From Dioscorea cayenensis subsp. rotundata (taxonomy: Eukaryota; Streptophyta; Magnoliopsida; Dioscoreales; Dioscoreaceae), in NCBI RefSeq assembly GCF_009730915.1, contig NC_052489.1, positions 25,537,916 to 25,601,915 on the forward strand: a DNA stretch of 64,000 nt, written 5' to 3'. How positions within the stretch are numbered: the stretch's first letter is position 1; the number at the start of each line of letters is the position of its first letter. This document shows positions 9,988 through 21,965 of the stretch, piece after piece. The translations under genes and the position numbers were made by a program. Below the pieces are notes generated by a model that searched no databases, was not told the origin of the DNA, and saw only the letters and a program-made list of their open reading frames with translations.

Positions 9988-12900
9988 ATGGAGATAAAAG
10001 GAAGGCGTGCTAGTGTGGGGAAAACGAGGAGAGGAGTTGTACGTTTGAAGCCGGATGGAATGAGGAATTCCGGTGAGAAAGAGAAAGAATTTCATGTAGT
10101 TGAATCGGGTGATCGTTCTCGGAGTGTTCGAGGGAGTATCCGTAAAGATGGATTTGCTAGAAATGGCAAAGTTAGTGATTTTAGACTGTCACAAGAGAAA
10201 CCGAGTTATGCTAGGAGAGGAAGGTTTGCGATTGATGACTCTAATGGACGGAAAAAGAGCGAGACGGTTGATTTTAAACCAAGAAGACGAGATGAGGAAC
10301 TTCGAAGTGCCAGTCGTGAAGCATTGTCAAAAAGCAAGCTTGTATCAAAAGAGAAGAAGATGGATCACAAAAAGGAGAAAAACGGAGCTAAGGGTGATTC
10401 TGGGGAGAAGTTTTTGGATCAAAATGTTATTGGTGAAGAAAATAAGGCTGATTTAAGTGAGGGGAAGAAGAGAGTTATTTATCAAACAAGATTGCTTGAT
10501 AAAACCGGGAAGAAGATTAGAGGACACAAGAAGGATTCTGATGATGAGGTGGCTGATGCTGAGAGGAAGAAAAGAAAGAGAGTCATTAGGATTGATCCTT
10601 ATGACATTTCGAACAAAAGACTTGATGATGGTATTTCCAATGAAGGTCAGTGTTTTCTGTGTTTTATGTTCTGTATTTCTTGAAATGTCTTTATTGCTGG
10701 TAACAACAATAATTCCTACATAACGAGTGCCTCTACCTAAAGCAGTTTGGAAATGTTGAAGAAATGAAAGATGGAAAATGCCACATTTTATCTTTTATGT
10801 TCTAAAAGCTTCTTTGCTATCAAGTCATCTAGTTCTCTGATTGTGTAGTCAGTGATGGACTTGTTAATCAATATTCTGTGGAAGCTATGAACCATCCATT
10901 GCTTGTTGGTTAATCCTATAGGGGTATCTATAAACTTTCTTCCCTTCATTTTATTTCTGTTTTTACTGGAGTTGCTTGCTGAGACTATTTGATATATCTC
11001 AAATTTTGCAATATTCCCTTATGCACTGAACCAAATTCAAAACTTTTAATAAAGAACAAGAATTTTCATACTGCAGTAATTTTTTTCAACTTTCATTTGA
11101 AATGAGATGCTTGGTAGTTATTAATCTTCAATTAATACTCATTTCTGTCAGTATTTATTAGCTCCTGTACACAAAATATGATGGTAAGATTGAAACCTCC
11201 CACTTTGATTTATGAGCTTGTGTTTAGAAAAAAAAAAAAAAAGCTATACGTAACGGCTTGATGTGCATAACTCGTAAAGTGGGTTGGTTTTGGCACGTTC
11301 TAGTTTCACTGTGATTAGAGGCTGGTTGTTAGAACACCTTATTATGTGTATTGAATATACTTATCAGGACTTCTGTAGATTGCTTGGTGATTGACTAGTT
11401 TTTAAATATTTGCCTTTATGCTATAGTTTTGTCTGTCACATTTCATACAGAAAAGCCTGAGGTGAAAGAGGTTGAACCTTCCAAAAATGCGCAGTTTCGT
11501 GCTATACAACCAAGCCCCTCAATCCTGTCATTTGTGGAAGATAATGTATCTTAAGTTGTATCAAAATTTGGGCATTCGGTTTTTTATTCTGCATTTATAT
11601 TGCCAGCAAAAATTGATAATCTCCTCTTGTTGTTATTGACAGTTGTTAGGCCGCAGGCGTTTGAATGAGTTGCGAAATGCTGGTTATAATGTCAAGCTTC
11701 CTGCTCCATTGGATAATATTCCCTTCTCAACCAGTATAGAAAGAGAGCGGATAGAAGAAAATGTATGGCGTTATTTGGATGATACGAAATGTCACTTATT
11801 TTGTGTACTTGGCTTTAGCTACTAATTTGGAGATTTTTGCATTTCATCATATTACAGATGGCTATTTTCCTATTTTAGTTCCTCCAAGTTCGTTCATTTT
11901 CTAGTGTGTAGTGTCAGGGGTCTTAGAAATCCTTGGGTGACTTCTCTCAGATTTATATTGTTCAGGACCTGCTGATTTAGCATTTTTTTTATCTCAATAT
12001 GAAAGATTTTATATCCTAGTTGTGCAGCGAACTGTGAAGGGAAATCTTATTTGTAGATTTGGATCTTTGAATCATTATAGATTATCTTGTTAAAATTTGT
12101 TTCTAAGTCTGTACAAATTTGATTTCTTGTGCACTTTCTGATTTTCTTCTTCGCCTTTGATTTTCTCTAAGTTCATTGATCTATGCAATTTGTGTAGCAT
12201 GTTGTGGCTATCTCTATCCTTTTGTTTGATTGTTTCATTTTTTTTTTAATATGTTACATTTCATAAATATTGAAGTGTGTTATTTTACATCTTCCTTTCA
12301 TCTTTTTAAATAGTCATTGTTTGTGCTTTCAACAGGTCTTCAGGAGCAAACTAGAATTTTTTGCTGCTGCAAAGGTTTCCTCTTCTTTTCCACCTCCTCT
12401 CATCCCAGAGATAGCATTTGCTGGTAAAATTCAGAAAGCTAGTCAGCCTTTTTAAGTACCTGTTTGTTTTCAACATGCAATTGTGTAGTGCTTTACGTTC
12501 TTCTAATTTCCTCCTATGAAATGAACCATGTAGGTTGCTTTGGATCTTTTTGTTATGATATGCTTATGTTCTAAAAGGTCCTCATAGATGAGCTTGAACA
12601 GTTTTTCCCTGTCTTGAGCAAGATATATTTTTTTTTGTTATTTTGGATCTTCTTATGCTATTAATTATTTGGTCCATTGAGAGGTTTAATCATCTGTCAA
12701 AATGAAACATGGGTTCTCTTACTTTCCTAACCAAGAAACCTTGTATGTGTAGAATTTTTTCTCAAATGCTTTTCTTTGTCATGTATGAGATTTTGCAACA
12801 AATTTGTTTGTTTTCTTTGTGGATCTCACAAGTTGTAATTGGTTATCTAGTCATGCTAATTTTTTGAAATATTGTATTGAATTAATTTTTTTTGCATCTT

Positions 12901-15103
12901 AATTTCTTCAATGATGGCATTTTCCTTTCTTCAGTGCTATATTTACTTGTGAATATATTGCTTTACTTCAAGGAAGCTAAGTATGTCCTGGTTCTCCACA
13001 TTAGGATATCTTTTATGTTTTGAAGCTCCCTTTGAACTTTTAATGACAAATGTGTAATTCACAATTTACATTGCACTATTTGTGTGAAACTGGCAATGGC
13101 ATCAGAGTGATTAAAATTTTTTATGGCTATAGGTCGGTCAAATGTTGGAAAATCATCACTGCTAAATGCACTTACAAGACAGTGGGGAGTTGTACGAACT
13201 TCTGATAAACCAGGACTTACTCAGGTTAAGGCAAATTTTGATTTCAATGTACAGATGAGCTGAATCTGTTATATGTAAATTCTAAGTATTTTTTGCTTGT
13301 TTCGTAGACTATCAACTTTTTTAAGCTTGGGACAAAGCTTTCATTAGTTGATTTGCCTGGATATGGTTTTGCTTATGCAAAAGAAGAAGTCAAAGATGCT
13401 TGGGAGGAACTTGTGAGTATACACTACTGAACTTGGGTTTGGATTTTGTGGTTTTAGTTTTATTAAATAAATTACTACCGTTATGTATCCAAAGTTCTCC
13501 CTCATCATACTTCATTTCCTTATGCATTATGTTGTTAATCTGTTCTAGAAATTTGAGCTTGGTCTGCACCTATACATGATTATCTAGCCATTCACATGAG
13601 TTCTGGAAATTTACCTATTTTTTTAATTTCCAACTGCTGGTCACTCTTTCCCTGGTGATTGGTTCCCTTAAATAATTGCTCAAGGAGATGAGATACCATG
13701 TCCTGCAAACATTTCATCTGTAGTTTAACCCTTGTTTCTGCAGATTACGCACATGACTCAACTTTTTTCAGTCTAGAGTTATTGTTCTTTCTAGTAGTTG
13801 AAGTTGTGCTTGTTTACCGTTTATTAGTTTTGCATTTGGCATTTGGGATGCAGTTTTTTTTTCACTTGTATGTTTGTTTTCTATTTAGATATGAGACTAT
13901 GATATGCTTATTATATTATCTAATTGTGAACTATCCTATAAAAAACCTCCATAGGTGAAAGAGTATGTATCCACAAGGGAAGGTCTGAAGAGGGTATGCC
14001 TTCTTATTGATACCAAATGGGGTATGAAACCTCGAGATCATGAGCTCATTGATTTGATGGAGAGGTAATTTTGCACTAATACCAATATGCAGTGGTACTC
14101 GGGCAAGGATACGGTTGTTGAGTATCCAAGTGGCCACGTATTCAGTTTTGGTTCTTACTAGTTCTGTCTTCTTTTTTTAGGTTACTGATACATGTGCCTG
14201 TGTGTCCAAGTAAATGAGAGTACATGGACATACGAGGGTAGAGGACATGGTAGTAAAACTACTTGTTTTTAAAGAAATAGAACTCAGGGAAGGCACGTAA
14301 ATCATCATATTAATATTTAAATTATGGAATTCTCAAAATCATAAAAATTTAGGAAAATTACTATTAAGAAGATAAAAAGGATAAGATTCAAAAAGAAAAA
14401 AGATGGTGATTGAAAATTAAAAGAAAAAAAATTAAGATGTAGTGTGTAATGGAAAGGAGATAAGCTTAAGCAAAACTGTGTCCTTGTTTGGATAAACTAA
14501 AGTAAGATAAATGTTCCCCAGATATAAGCAGTAGGGTAACATTATTTGGTTGTTATTAAAATCAAATACTCCATTTACTCACTTATGTGTAGATTTTTTT
14601 TTTAATTAGTGGTCTCAGTTCCTGCCTTGTTTTTATTTTTGTAATGCTTATCAACTGGTTTTACTGTAATTTCCAGGTCTCGGACACCTTACCAAATTGT
14701 GTTGACGAAGACTGATACAATTTTACCCATAGATGTTGCTCGCCGTGCTATGCAAGTTCAAAATGTGAGAATTGACACCCATCCATGAATTTTGGTGAAT
14801 TATTGAAGTAATAATAATCGATTTGCTTTTCCTTGTTCCAGAACCTTAAGGCAAACAAGTCTGTAGTCAACCCGGTGGTGTGTTTTCTTCTTTCCTTGTT
14901 ACAGTTTAGTTTTGCAATAATGTTTATCCTGATGTCTGGAGATTAGATATTCAGTAGCAGGCATTGTTTGCACTCTCTGCTTAGTAGATCATTGTGCTGA
15001 CAACTTGATTTATTCTTAGATGATGGTGAGCTCCAAGTCTGGTGCTGGCATCCAAAACCTTAGGACTGTGCTCGCCAAGATTGTTCGATTTGCCAAGCCA
15101 TAG
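9988..15103 (+). CDS. EngB/YihA-type ribosome-biogenesis GTPase with long basic N-terminus
   Basis: This is a TRAFAC GTPase of the EngB (YihA/YsxC) family, whose members help assemble the large ribosomal subunit. I place ten exons with GT-AG borders and matching phases: 9988-10645, 11451-11545, 11643-11762, 12336-12423, 13133-13224, 13308-13412, 13955-14064, 14677-14764, 14842-14874 and 15020-15103, giving 490 aa. G1 is GRSNVGKS at 321-328, G3 is DLPG at 366-369, G4 is TKTD at 433-436 and a G5-like SSKSG is near 467. Residues 1-220 are an Arg/Lys-rich, low-complexity extension absent from bacterial EngB. There is no clear plastid transit peptide, so location is unknown. It resembles the longer of the plant EngB paralogues. 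The start is the first in-frame ATG in the exon. Confidence 0.9.
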
Positions 15104-15769
15104 GTGCCATGTTCAACTCTTGTATTTATTATACTCTCTTTTTTTTATTATTCCTTTTGATGTATAAACTCTGGCTTTGTCTACAGGTTCAGGATATGTT
15201 TATTGTTCTAAAGCTATGCCTTGATGACAATTTTGACCGCATGCCTTGGTAAATGGCACAACTCAAAGCAACCAAGATTGGTAAGGCAACATTTTTTTTT
15301 TTTTTTTTGGGTTCAGAAAAAGAACAAAAAAAGGAGTGCAAGAATCAGTTTATTTGATCCCTCCTCAGGCTCCTCAGAGCTTTGCAACTCTTAACTTTTT
15401 GCAGGTCCATTGCCCTGGCATTTCAGTGTCCAATTTTTGTTATCGCACCCAACACCAAATAACCAGTTCTCAATCAAACTTTCTCGGCTTGGATCAGGTC
15501 AACATCTCAACCTGACCCAAGTCTCATCTTAAAAAAAGGAAGAACTAAATGATCTGAAACCTGATCTAGCGTTTTGTGCTAAATGGTTTCTTTTAATGTT
15601 GTGTGAGAGGCTGAAACTTAGATTTACATTTAGTTCTGTCATTTATATGCATCTTGGTAATGTGATTTGCTATTTGTTTTACTGATTTCAAGTAGGAACT
15701 TCTCTTTTAAACTAGATCAGGTTCTCCTGTAGCCTTTTGAAAGCTTAAACCTTCATCAAATGTTTTTCC
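15104..15769 (+). other. 3' flank of the EngB-type gene, possible 3'-UTR intron
   Basis: The TAG stop is followed directly by GT, and a good acceptor (TTTGTCTACAG) ends at 15186. An 83-nt intron may therefore begin exactly at the stop codon, with the 3' UTR resuming at 15187. A (T)n tract lies at 15292-15308. No other gene is seen. Confidence 0.45.
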
Positions 15770-16630
15770 CAAGGTTGTCAGACCCGGCCCAGGTAATGAC
15801 CCGGCTAAGCCCAGGGGTCAGGGGTCAATGGGTTCGACCGGGTCGAACCAGGGTCAATAATTAAATATAAAAAATATTATAATAATTAATAATGAACAAA
15901 TATAATATTAAACCCATAAAAACCTACTCAAATTTGATATTTAAATTGATAAATGACCTTATATACAGTAGAGTTTTCTAATTATGTCATTTATTTTTAT
16001 ATTTTTTAAATATTTATAAATTTAATATATTAATATATAATTATCGAACTTCTCTCTCGGTGTTATTTATTTATTTGTTTATTGGTTGATTTTGTTAAAA
16101 TAAATAAGAAATTTAATTCACTAATTCTTATATCTCAATTGAGTTTTTATTTTATTTTAAATTTTCTTATATTTTTTATTTAATTAGAATACTTTAATTT
16201 TATATTTTTATAATAAAATTACTCATTTATTATTTTATTTTTTTAATAAATTAAATTTTTAGAAAGTATTTACATAACACATTAATATATTTTATTTTTA
16301 AATGTTAATTTTTGTTGGTATGTTTATGATATATACATATTGTAATTTGATTTATTGATTATAAATTATAGATTAATATTAATAAATATACACGATCTTG
16401 TGGTTTCTAATGAGAAAATAATAATAAATTATTAAATATTGTAAAAAAAATTAAACATTGTGACCCGATTGACTCGGGTCAACAAGTTCCCGGTTGAACC
16501 GTCCGAGTCACAGGGTTAACACCGGGTTTTTTAATACCCGGGTCAATGGGGTATACCTGGGCCGGCCACATGGCCGGTTCCCGGTTTTTCCGGTTGAACC
16601 GGCCGGACCGGTTTGGAGCTGACAACCTTG
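15770..16630 (-). mobile_element. hAT-like MITE, copy B (861 bp), inverted relative to copy A
   Basis: The ends CAAGGTTGTCAGACCCGG and CTGACAACCTTG are flanked by a perfect 8-bp duplication GTTTTTCC (15762-15769 and 16631-16638). Read in reverse it follows copy A almost base for base through the AT-rich core. The differences are small indels and some variation in the GC-rich subterminal arrays. Confidence 0.92.
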
Positions 16631-16725
16631 GTTTTTCCTGGTGTGCCAAGAGAAACTTTTCGTACAATTGTTTCATTTCATGTGAATATTCCAGAAAGCT
16701 TTTACTTTTCTTTGGTAAAGTCTAC

Positions 16726-17126
16726 TAGAGGTGGGCACGGGCCGTCCGGCAACCCGGCCCGGCCCGCCGGGTCACTGACCCGGAGGGCCGGGCCAACAAC
16801 CCGTAACCGGCCGGCGGGTTGGCCCGCCGGGCTAGACTCGGTTGCAACCCGGCCCGGCCCGCCGGGCCCAACCTTTTTTTGAATTTTTTTTTATTTTTTT
16901 CTGAATTTTTTAATTTTTTTTTATTGAGTGGGCCGGCCCGTCGGGTCAACATGGAAGCCGGGCCGGTTTCGGGCCCGGCTTTCTGTGACCCTGACCCGCC
17001 GTGTCCGGCGGGCCAACCCGGCCCGGCGGGTTCTATACCCAGCCGGGTCCGGGTCGGTGGGCCGGTGAACCGCAACCCGGCGGGTCGGGCCCGCCGGGCC
17101 GGTTAACCGGCCCGTGCCCATCTCTA
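16726..17126. mobile_element. GC-rich hAT-like MITE (401 bp)
   Basis: The ends TAGAGGTGGGCACGGGCC and, read inward from the right, TAGAGATGGGCACGGGCC are flanked by a perfect 8-bp duplication AAGTCTAC (16718-16725 and 17127-17134). The body is made of short CCGG/CCCGCCGGG motifs around a T-rich centre. Several overlapping ORFs rich in Gly, Pro and Arg cross it, but they only reflect this composition. Confidence 0.9.
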
Positions 17127-17134
17127 AAGTCTAC

Positions 17135-17808
17135 AACTACTCCACATGCCTTCTGTTCATGCACTTCTCATGGAGTAACCCAAATGTAGGACATCAAACT
17201 TCCTTTACTGAAAAAAAAAAAATTTAACTATAACCTCTTAGATGAAATTGGAGGAATTTAATTGAAATTGTTATAACTTAAACTGGACTTAGATGGATCG
17301 CATGCCATTGAAAAGATTAAACTGTTGCTGCCTCAACAAGCTAGTGGAGTTTTCCTTTATTTTTAATCCATAGTTGATGTCTAATGTAAAAGTGGTCCCC
17401 AAGCTTTGTCTAAATCCACAACAGCCCTCTTTGTCAACACATGCCTGGGTCTCTTAGTCTTCAACCACTCCTTCATCATCCCCACTGAATGGAGGGGTCC
17501 ATGTTAGGCCACAAACTTGTCATCTCTTTGGACCCCCGACAAAAATAGTATTTGCCTTACAACCATGCATACACACACATTTATTTTTACTTTTAGTTTC
17601 TACATACATGTGATAGATTTAAAAATGATAATGAAACGTAGTGGGATATTCTTTCATTTGTTTGTGTTCATATCCAGAGTCAGAATTTTCAGGCTGTATT
17701 TGGTAGGCCATCACCTTGTCCTAAACCACCACTCTTTCTTTCTGTCTCCTCTTTGTCTTCCTTTCATTTCTCTGTGTTCTTTGTGATCTTGGGAGATTGA
17801 TAGTGAGT
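17135..17808 (+). other. Upstream region of the small membrane-anchored gene
   Basis: No gene or further transposon is recognised. The last 100 bp are pyrimidine-rich (CTTTCTTTCTGTCTCC), a common feature of plant 5' leaders. Confidence 0.5.
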
Positions 17809-18183
17809 ATGTGTCCATTGAGGGTGGTGTTAATCTTCTTATCAGCAACTCTTGCTGGATTCTTCCTACTGAGAGGTCTTAAGGCACAACCTGATCAGAC
17901 TACCACTGGTCTTGATCTTGATGCCAATGAGTCCTCTGTAGCTATGAAAGAACCACTCCCTGTTTCCACCAAGGTATACAGAACCAAGATGAAGTTATTG
18001 TTTGCAAGTTTCAAACTGGCATCTTTCCATCAGTGTTGATGCATTGGAATGTTTCATTGCTTCATTTATTTTGTTTGTTTTGATTGATCTTCGGAGCAGG
18101 TTCGGTCTGCAGCCTGTTCGGTGTTTTGGACATGCGTGGACATGGCAAGTGGGCGATACTTGTGGAGGACTCTTATGCCATCT

Positions 18184-18214
<31 letters not shown>

Positions 18215-18237
18215 TTTGTTCTAACAAGAAGGATTGA
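17809..18237 (+). CDS. Small plant-specific membrane-anchored protein ('methyltransferase-related' family)
   Basis: The gene has two exons, 17809-17973 and 18100-18237, joined in phase 0 by a GT-AG intron of 126 nt, and gives 100 aa. The N-terminus MCPLRVVLIFLSATLAGFFL is a single hydrophobic segment that would act as a signal anchor. After the splice comes VFWTCVDMASGRYLWRTL. This matches a conserved C-terminal motif (FVDMASGRYLWRNL type) of short plant proteins labelled methyltransferase-related, which have no methyltransferase fold. The function is unknown. The C-terminus carries 11 consecutive serines encoded by a (TCA)n microsatellite. The family identification is from memory of the motif. 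Confidence 0.75.
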
Positions 18238-20457
18238 TTGATGACAGCTGAAGTGATCCTTCTTCTTGGCTGGTATTATATGATGCTTGATTGCATGGTT
18301 TTCAAACTCGTTAAACTATTATTGATTCCTAAATTAATACATCAAGCTGTGAATTCTGTTTACATTTTTCTGTTCATGGTTTTCTTTTTCATATTGTTTT
18401 TGGATTCTTTTCTGGCATACCGAGTTATTCAGAAATGATGGGGTGTCCCAGTGGCTTGCTTAGGAGTTGGTTCACTGAATTTCAACTTTAATTATTGTAT
18501 TAAAAGAAAGGATGCTCCGCTAGCTTATTAAGAAAGGAAACTCCACTAGCTAAATCCAGCTGGTGATTATTATCCGAGTTCTAAGCTTTCTTTGGCTTTC
18601 TCTTCTTGGCTGATTTTCCATTGCTTCTTATTGTCCTTCAACAAAATGTAAGGATTGCTGTCTAGTGATAGATGTCTGTTAGCGTTTCACCCTTAATATC
18701 TGGACTTGTATTTTTTTTACTTTATTGTGAATTTTAGGGTTCCGTTTGTTTTAAATAATATTGATAAACCATGACACATATTATTAGATTTCAATCATGC
18801 ATTGTATGCATTGTATAATAGTTCAGTGTCTTACCATTTTAGATTATTGCTGCGGTGATAAATTTTAGATATTTAGTTGATCATCTTCAATTTATTTTGA
18901 ACCTTCTTACATTATTTTCTTTCTGTTTTGGTTATTAAAAAATGAGTATATTTACTTATATAATTCTGTGAATCTTGAAATTCACCTCCTTATTTTTTAT
19001 TCATATAAAGCCTGGCAAATATAGAAATTTGGCTTAAAATGGATTGGGATCTGTGAAACATAATTTATATCTTATTTATTTGCATTTCTCAGTCTTTTAA
19101 TTTATGTATTTTGTTTTGACCATTTTATTCGTTTATTTATTAATGTCTTATTTTGCATTTTAGCCGCTCAATAACCAAATTCTCATGTATATTATTGAAT
19201 TACTCTAATCAAGCTGTTTGAGAGGGATAGATAGATATAAAAGCTTATATGTAAATAGTTTTTTTAATAAAATTTGAGTCACCGTTTTTCTTTGGTGTTT
19301 CCACCCTTGGTGGATTTTTGTATGTGTTCTTGTTTTTGCCTTTTGTGTCTTCGTTGCTTGTTGTGCTATCTTTTTTTTTTTTTATTTTAATAAAGTTTGG
19401 TTTCTTTTAAAAAAAATTAGATAAATAATAATAATGAGTATATTTTCTTAATTGATCGCTTAAGAATATGAATTTAGCAAGGTTTTACTTATAAAAAATT
19501 ATTCACGTTGTTGGTCCTTGGATATGACCAAAACAAAGTTCATCACCTAAAATATATAAAACATAAATTGAAAACAGTAAGTACAAAAAAAAAAAGGATA
19601 TTAAATTATGTTCACAAAACTCACATTCATGTTACATGTATACCCATTAAATTATTATTAATTTCATTGGCTAGTCAACAAACTTAATAAATGGAGCAAA
19701 AACTATAGATATAATTATTGTTATTATGACAATTTAAGAAGGTAGGAGAACATTCATGAACAGCAATGCCTTGAATGATTAATTTGAAGAATCCGATAAT
19801 TATTCTTATTTTAAAAAAAAGTTGTCTTAATAAAATAGACGACCGACAAACCAAATTTAATCAAGTCAAGTATAAATAATTAATTATAAAAATGAATACC
19901 ATCAACTCATATAATAATGACAATAAATTCTTATTACCTAACTGCTCAACAACCAAAGAACAACTCTCCACCATGGATCAAATTCAAATTCCTTATGACC
20001 TTGTCTCTATATATTAAAGATAATTAAAGCCCTAAATGAAAAAGACAGCCACAGAACACATGGCTGAACAAAAGAGGTATTTACCTGAAGAATCTCATTT
20101 TACTTCAAAAGTCATCCAAAAAGTATTATCAAAGAGAGATTACTGCACACCTAATCCACTTCACATTTCAATTTATAAAAACCCAGTTGGTTCTATCAAA
20201 CTATATATAAATGAAAACACACAACATCTTAATGAACACCAACATATGCCTCAGCGCGGATTTGTACACAAGCCTTAACATCTCTGAAATGCAAAGCAAC
20301 GTTAAGCATACCAAACGGATCAAGATGTTCATGGGACACTAACATTCAACAATGAACAAAAGCACAAATATAAAACAGATAATTATCAAGTCAAATAACA
20401 TATCAGGAAATTACTAGAACAAAGAACAATCACTTGATTGTATGCTAGTTGATGAAT
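18238..20457. other. AT-rich intergenic region with a LINE-tail-like fragment
   Basis: This stretch includes the 3' flanks of the 17.8 kb gene and the CIPK gene, which converge here. At about 19300-19420 a plus-strand fragment (TTGTATGTGTTCTTGTTTTTGCC, then TTTTAATAAAGTTTGG and an A-run) resembles the tails of 5'-truncated LINEs. Nothing else is recognised. Confidence 0.5.
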
Positions 20458-20508
20458 TCAAGACTGCTGCTGTTGTTGTTCTGATTGGGGTTGCTGCTCT
20501 GGTTGGGG

Positions 20509-20539
<31 letters not shown>

Positions 20540-21876
20540 TGTTGTTGTAGAAGCTGATCACCCTGCCATGCCCAAACGATGTCCTTGAGAGCAGGTCTCA
20601 TTTGTTCTTTCCATAGCTTCTGATACTCCAGAGTATCACCATTAGACTTTTTAATCTCTACCAGATGACACTGAGAAGTGATCTCAAATATCTCTGCATC
20701 AATGGCTAAGACACCCTTTCTGCCTTCCCTAGGCCTTATCATTTTCAATAATCCACCATCCTTCTTCATTATTTTTAGCCTCAAGCGCTTTGCAAGATCC
20801 TCCAGCTTCAAGATGATAGTTGTTGCAGACTGCATAGAGGTAAACCGCGCTTCCTTTCTATGGTGTTGTTGTTCCTCAAATAGACCTGAAAGATCAAATC
20901 CCGCTGAAAGAGAGATGATATCGAAGGCATTTAAATTTGCAGGTTTAACTGACTCCTGCTTCTTGTCAACAATGTTGCCATTAGAGGATTCAAGGGCTTC
21001 ATTCACATCTCCAGGCACGGCTTCTGTTGTTTCTGATTCAATGTCCATTGATTTGTCTACAAACCCTTTCTTGAACCAAGAATTTTCCTTTATCTTTGTG
21101 ATTGAGATCCTTGTGCTTGGGTTTGGATCCAATATCTTTGAAAGTAGCTTCCGAGCTTCATAGGGGAACCAATTAGGGCATTTATATTCTCCTCTGCCAA
21201 TTTTCCTGTACATCTCCATCAGATTTGAGTCATGGAAAGGGAGATATCCAGCTAGGAGAACAAACAAAATGACACCACAAGACCAAATGTCAGCTCTGGC
21301 GCCATCATATCCTTTTCTACTGATCACTTCAGGCGCTACATAAGCTGGAGTACCACAAGTAGTGTGCAATAAGCCATCCTGCCTCTTAGACTCGGCAAGG
21401 GCACTCAAACCAAAATCAGAAACCTTTAGGTTTCCATTTTCATCCAACAGTAGGTTTTCAGGTTTCAGATCACGATGGTAAACACCTCTGCTGTGGCAAA
21501 AGTCAACAGCATCGATCAGCTGTTGGAAATATTTCCTAGCAGCATCCTCTTTGAGTCTGCCCTTAGCAACTTTGTTAAACAACTCACCTCCCTTAACATA
21601 TTCGATGACAAAGTATACCTTGGTCTTGCTAGCCATGACTTCATACAGCTGCACAATATTCGGATGTCTCACCAATCTCATCACTGAGATTTCACGCTTG
21701 ATCTGATCCATAAGACCAACCTTCAAAACCTTCTCTTTGTCAATCACCTTTATAGCAACACTTTGGGTAGTTTTGATATTCCTAGCATAATAAACCTTTG
21801 CGAAAGTTCCCTGCCCTAATTGTCTCCCTAATTCATATCTTTCCATCAGTACAGTCCCTTTATTGTCCATTTCCAT
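20458..21876 (-). CDS. CIPK: CBL-interacting protein kinase (CIPK/SnRK3), intronless coding region
   Basis: CIPKs are Ser/Thr kinases switched on by Ca2+-loaded CBL proteins. They phosphorylate transporters and other membrane targets in salt, nutrient and ABA responses. The 472-aa protein has the glycine loop GQGTFAKV at 21-28, catalytic K43, HRDLKPEN at 134-141, DFG at 154-156 and APE at 181-183. The NAF CBL-binding motif (NAFDIISLS) starts at 316. A PPI region with [17 protein letters not shown] follows. The coding region is one exon, as in the intron-poor CIPK clade. From about residue 435 it ends in a glutamine-rich tail (13 straight Q, then [16 protein letters not shown]) that is unusual for the family. 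The exact CIPK number cannot be given without a tree. Confidence 0.95.
20461..20560 (-). repeat. (CAG/CAA)n repeat encoding the CIPK poly-Q tail
   Basis: A CTG/TTG-rich run on the plus strand encodes the C-terminal glutamines of the kinase. The core at 20510-20545 is nearly pure CTG on the plus strand, so it may vary in length. Confidence 0.85.
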
Positions 21877-21965
21877 TTATAGTAGTTATAACAACAATTA
21901 CGCTACGGCCTCCCGCTTCTGCGTTACAAACTATTTACAAAGCGGGATAATATGAGCAGAAGTTC

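Noticed and set aside
16479-17189. Six overlapping Gly/Pro/Arg-rich ORFs on both strands
   Set aside because: They lie within hAT MITEs whose GC-rich repeat text is open in all frames. There are no domains or conserved starts.
20678-21163. 161-codon plus-strand ORF
   Set aside because: Antisense shadow of the CIPK kinase coding region.
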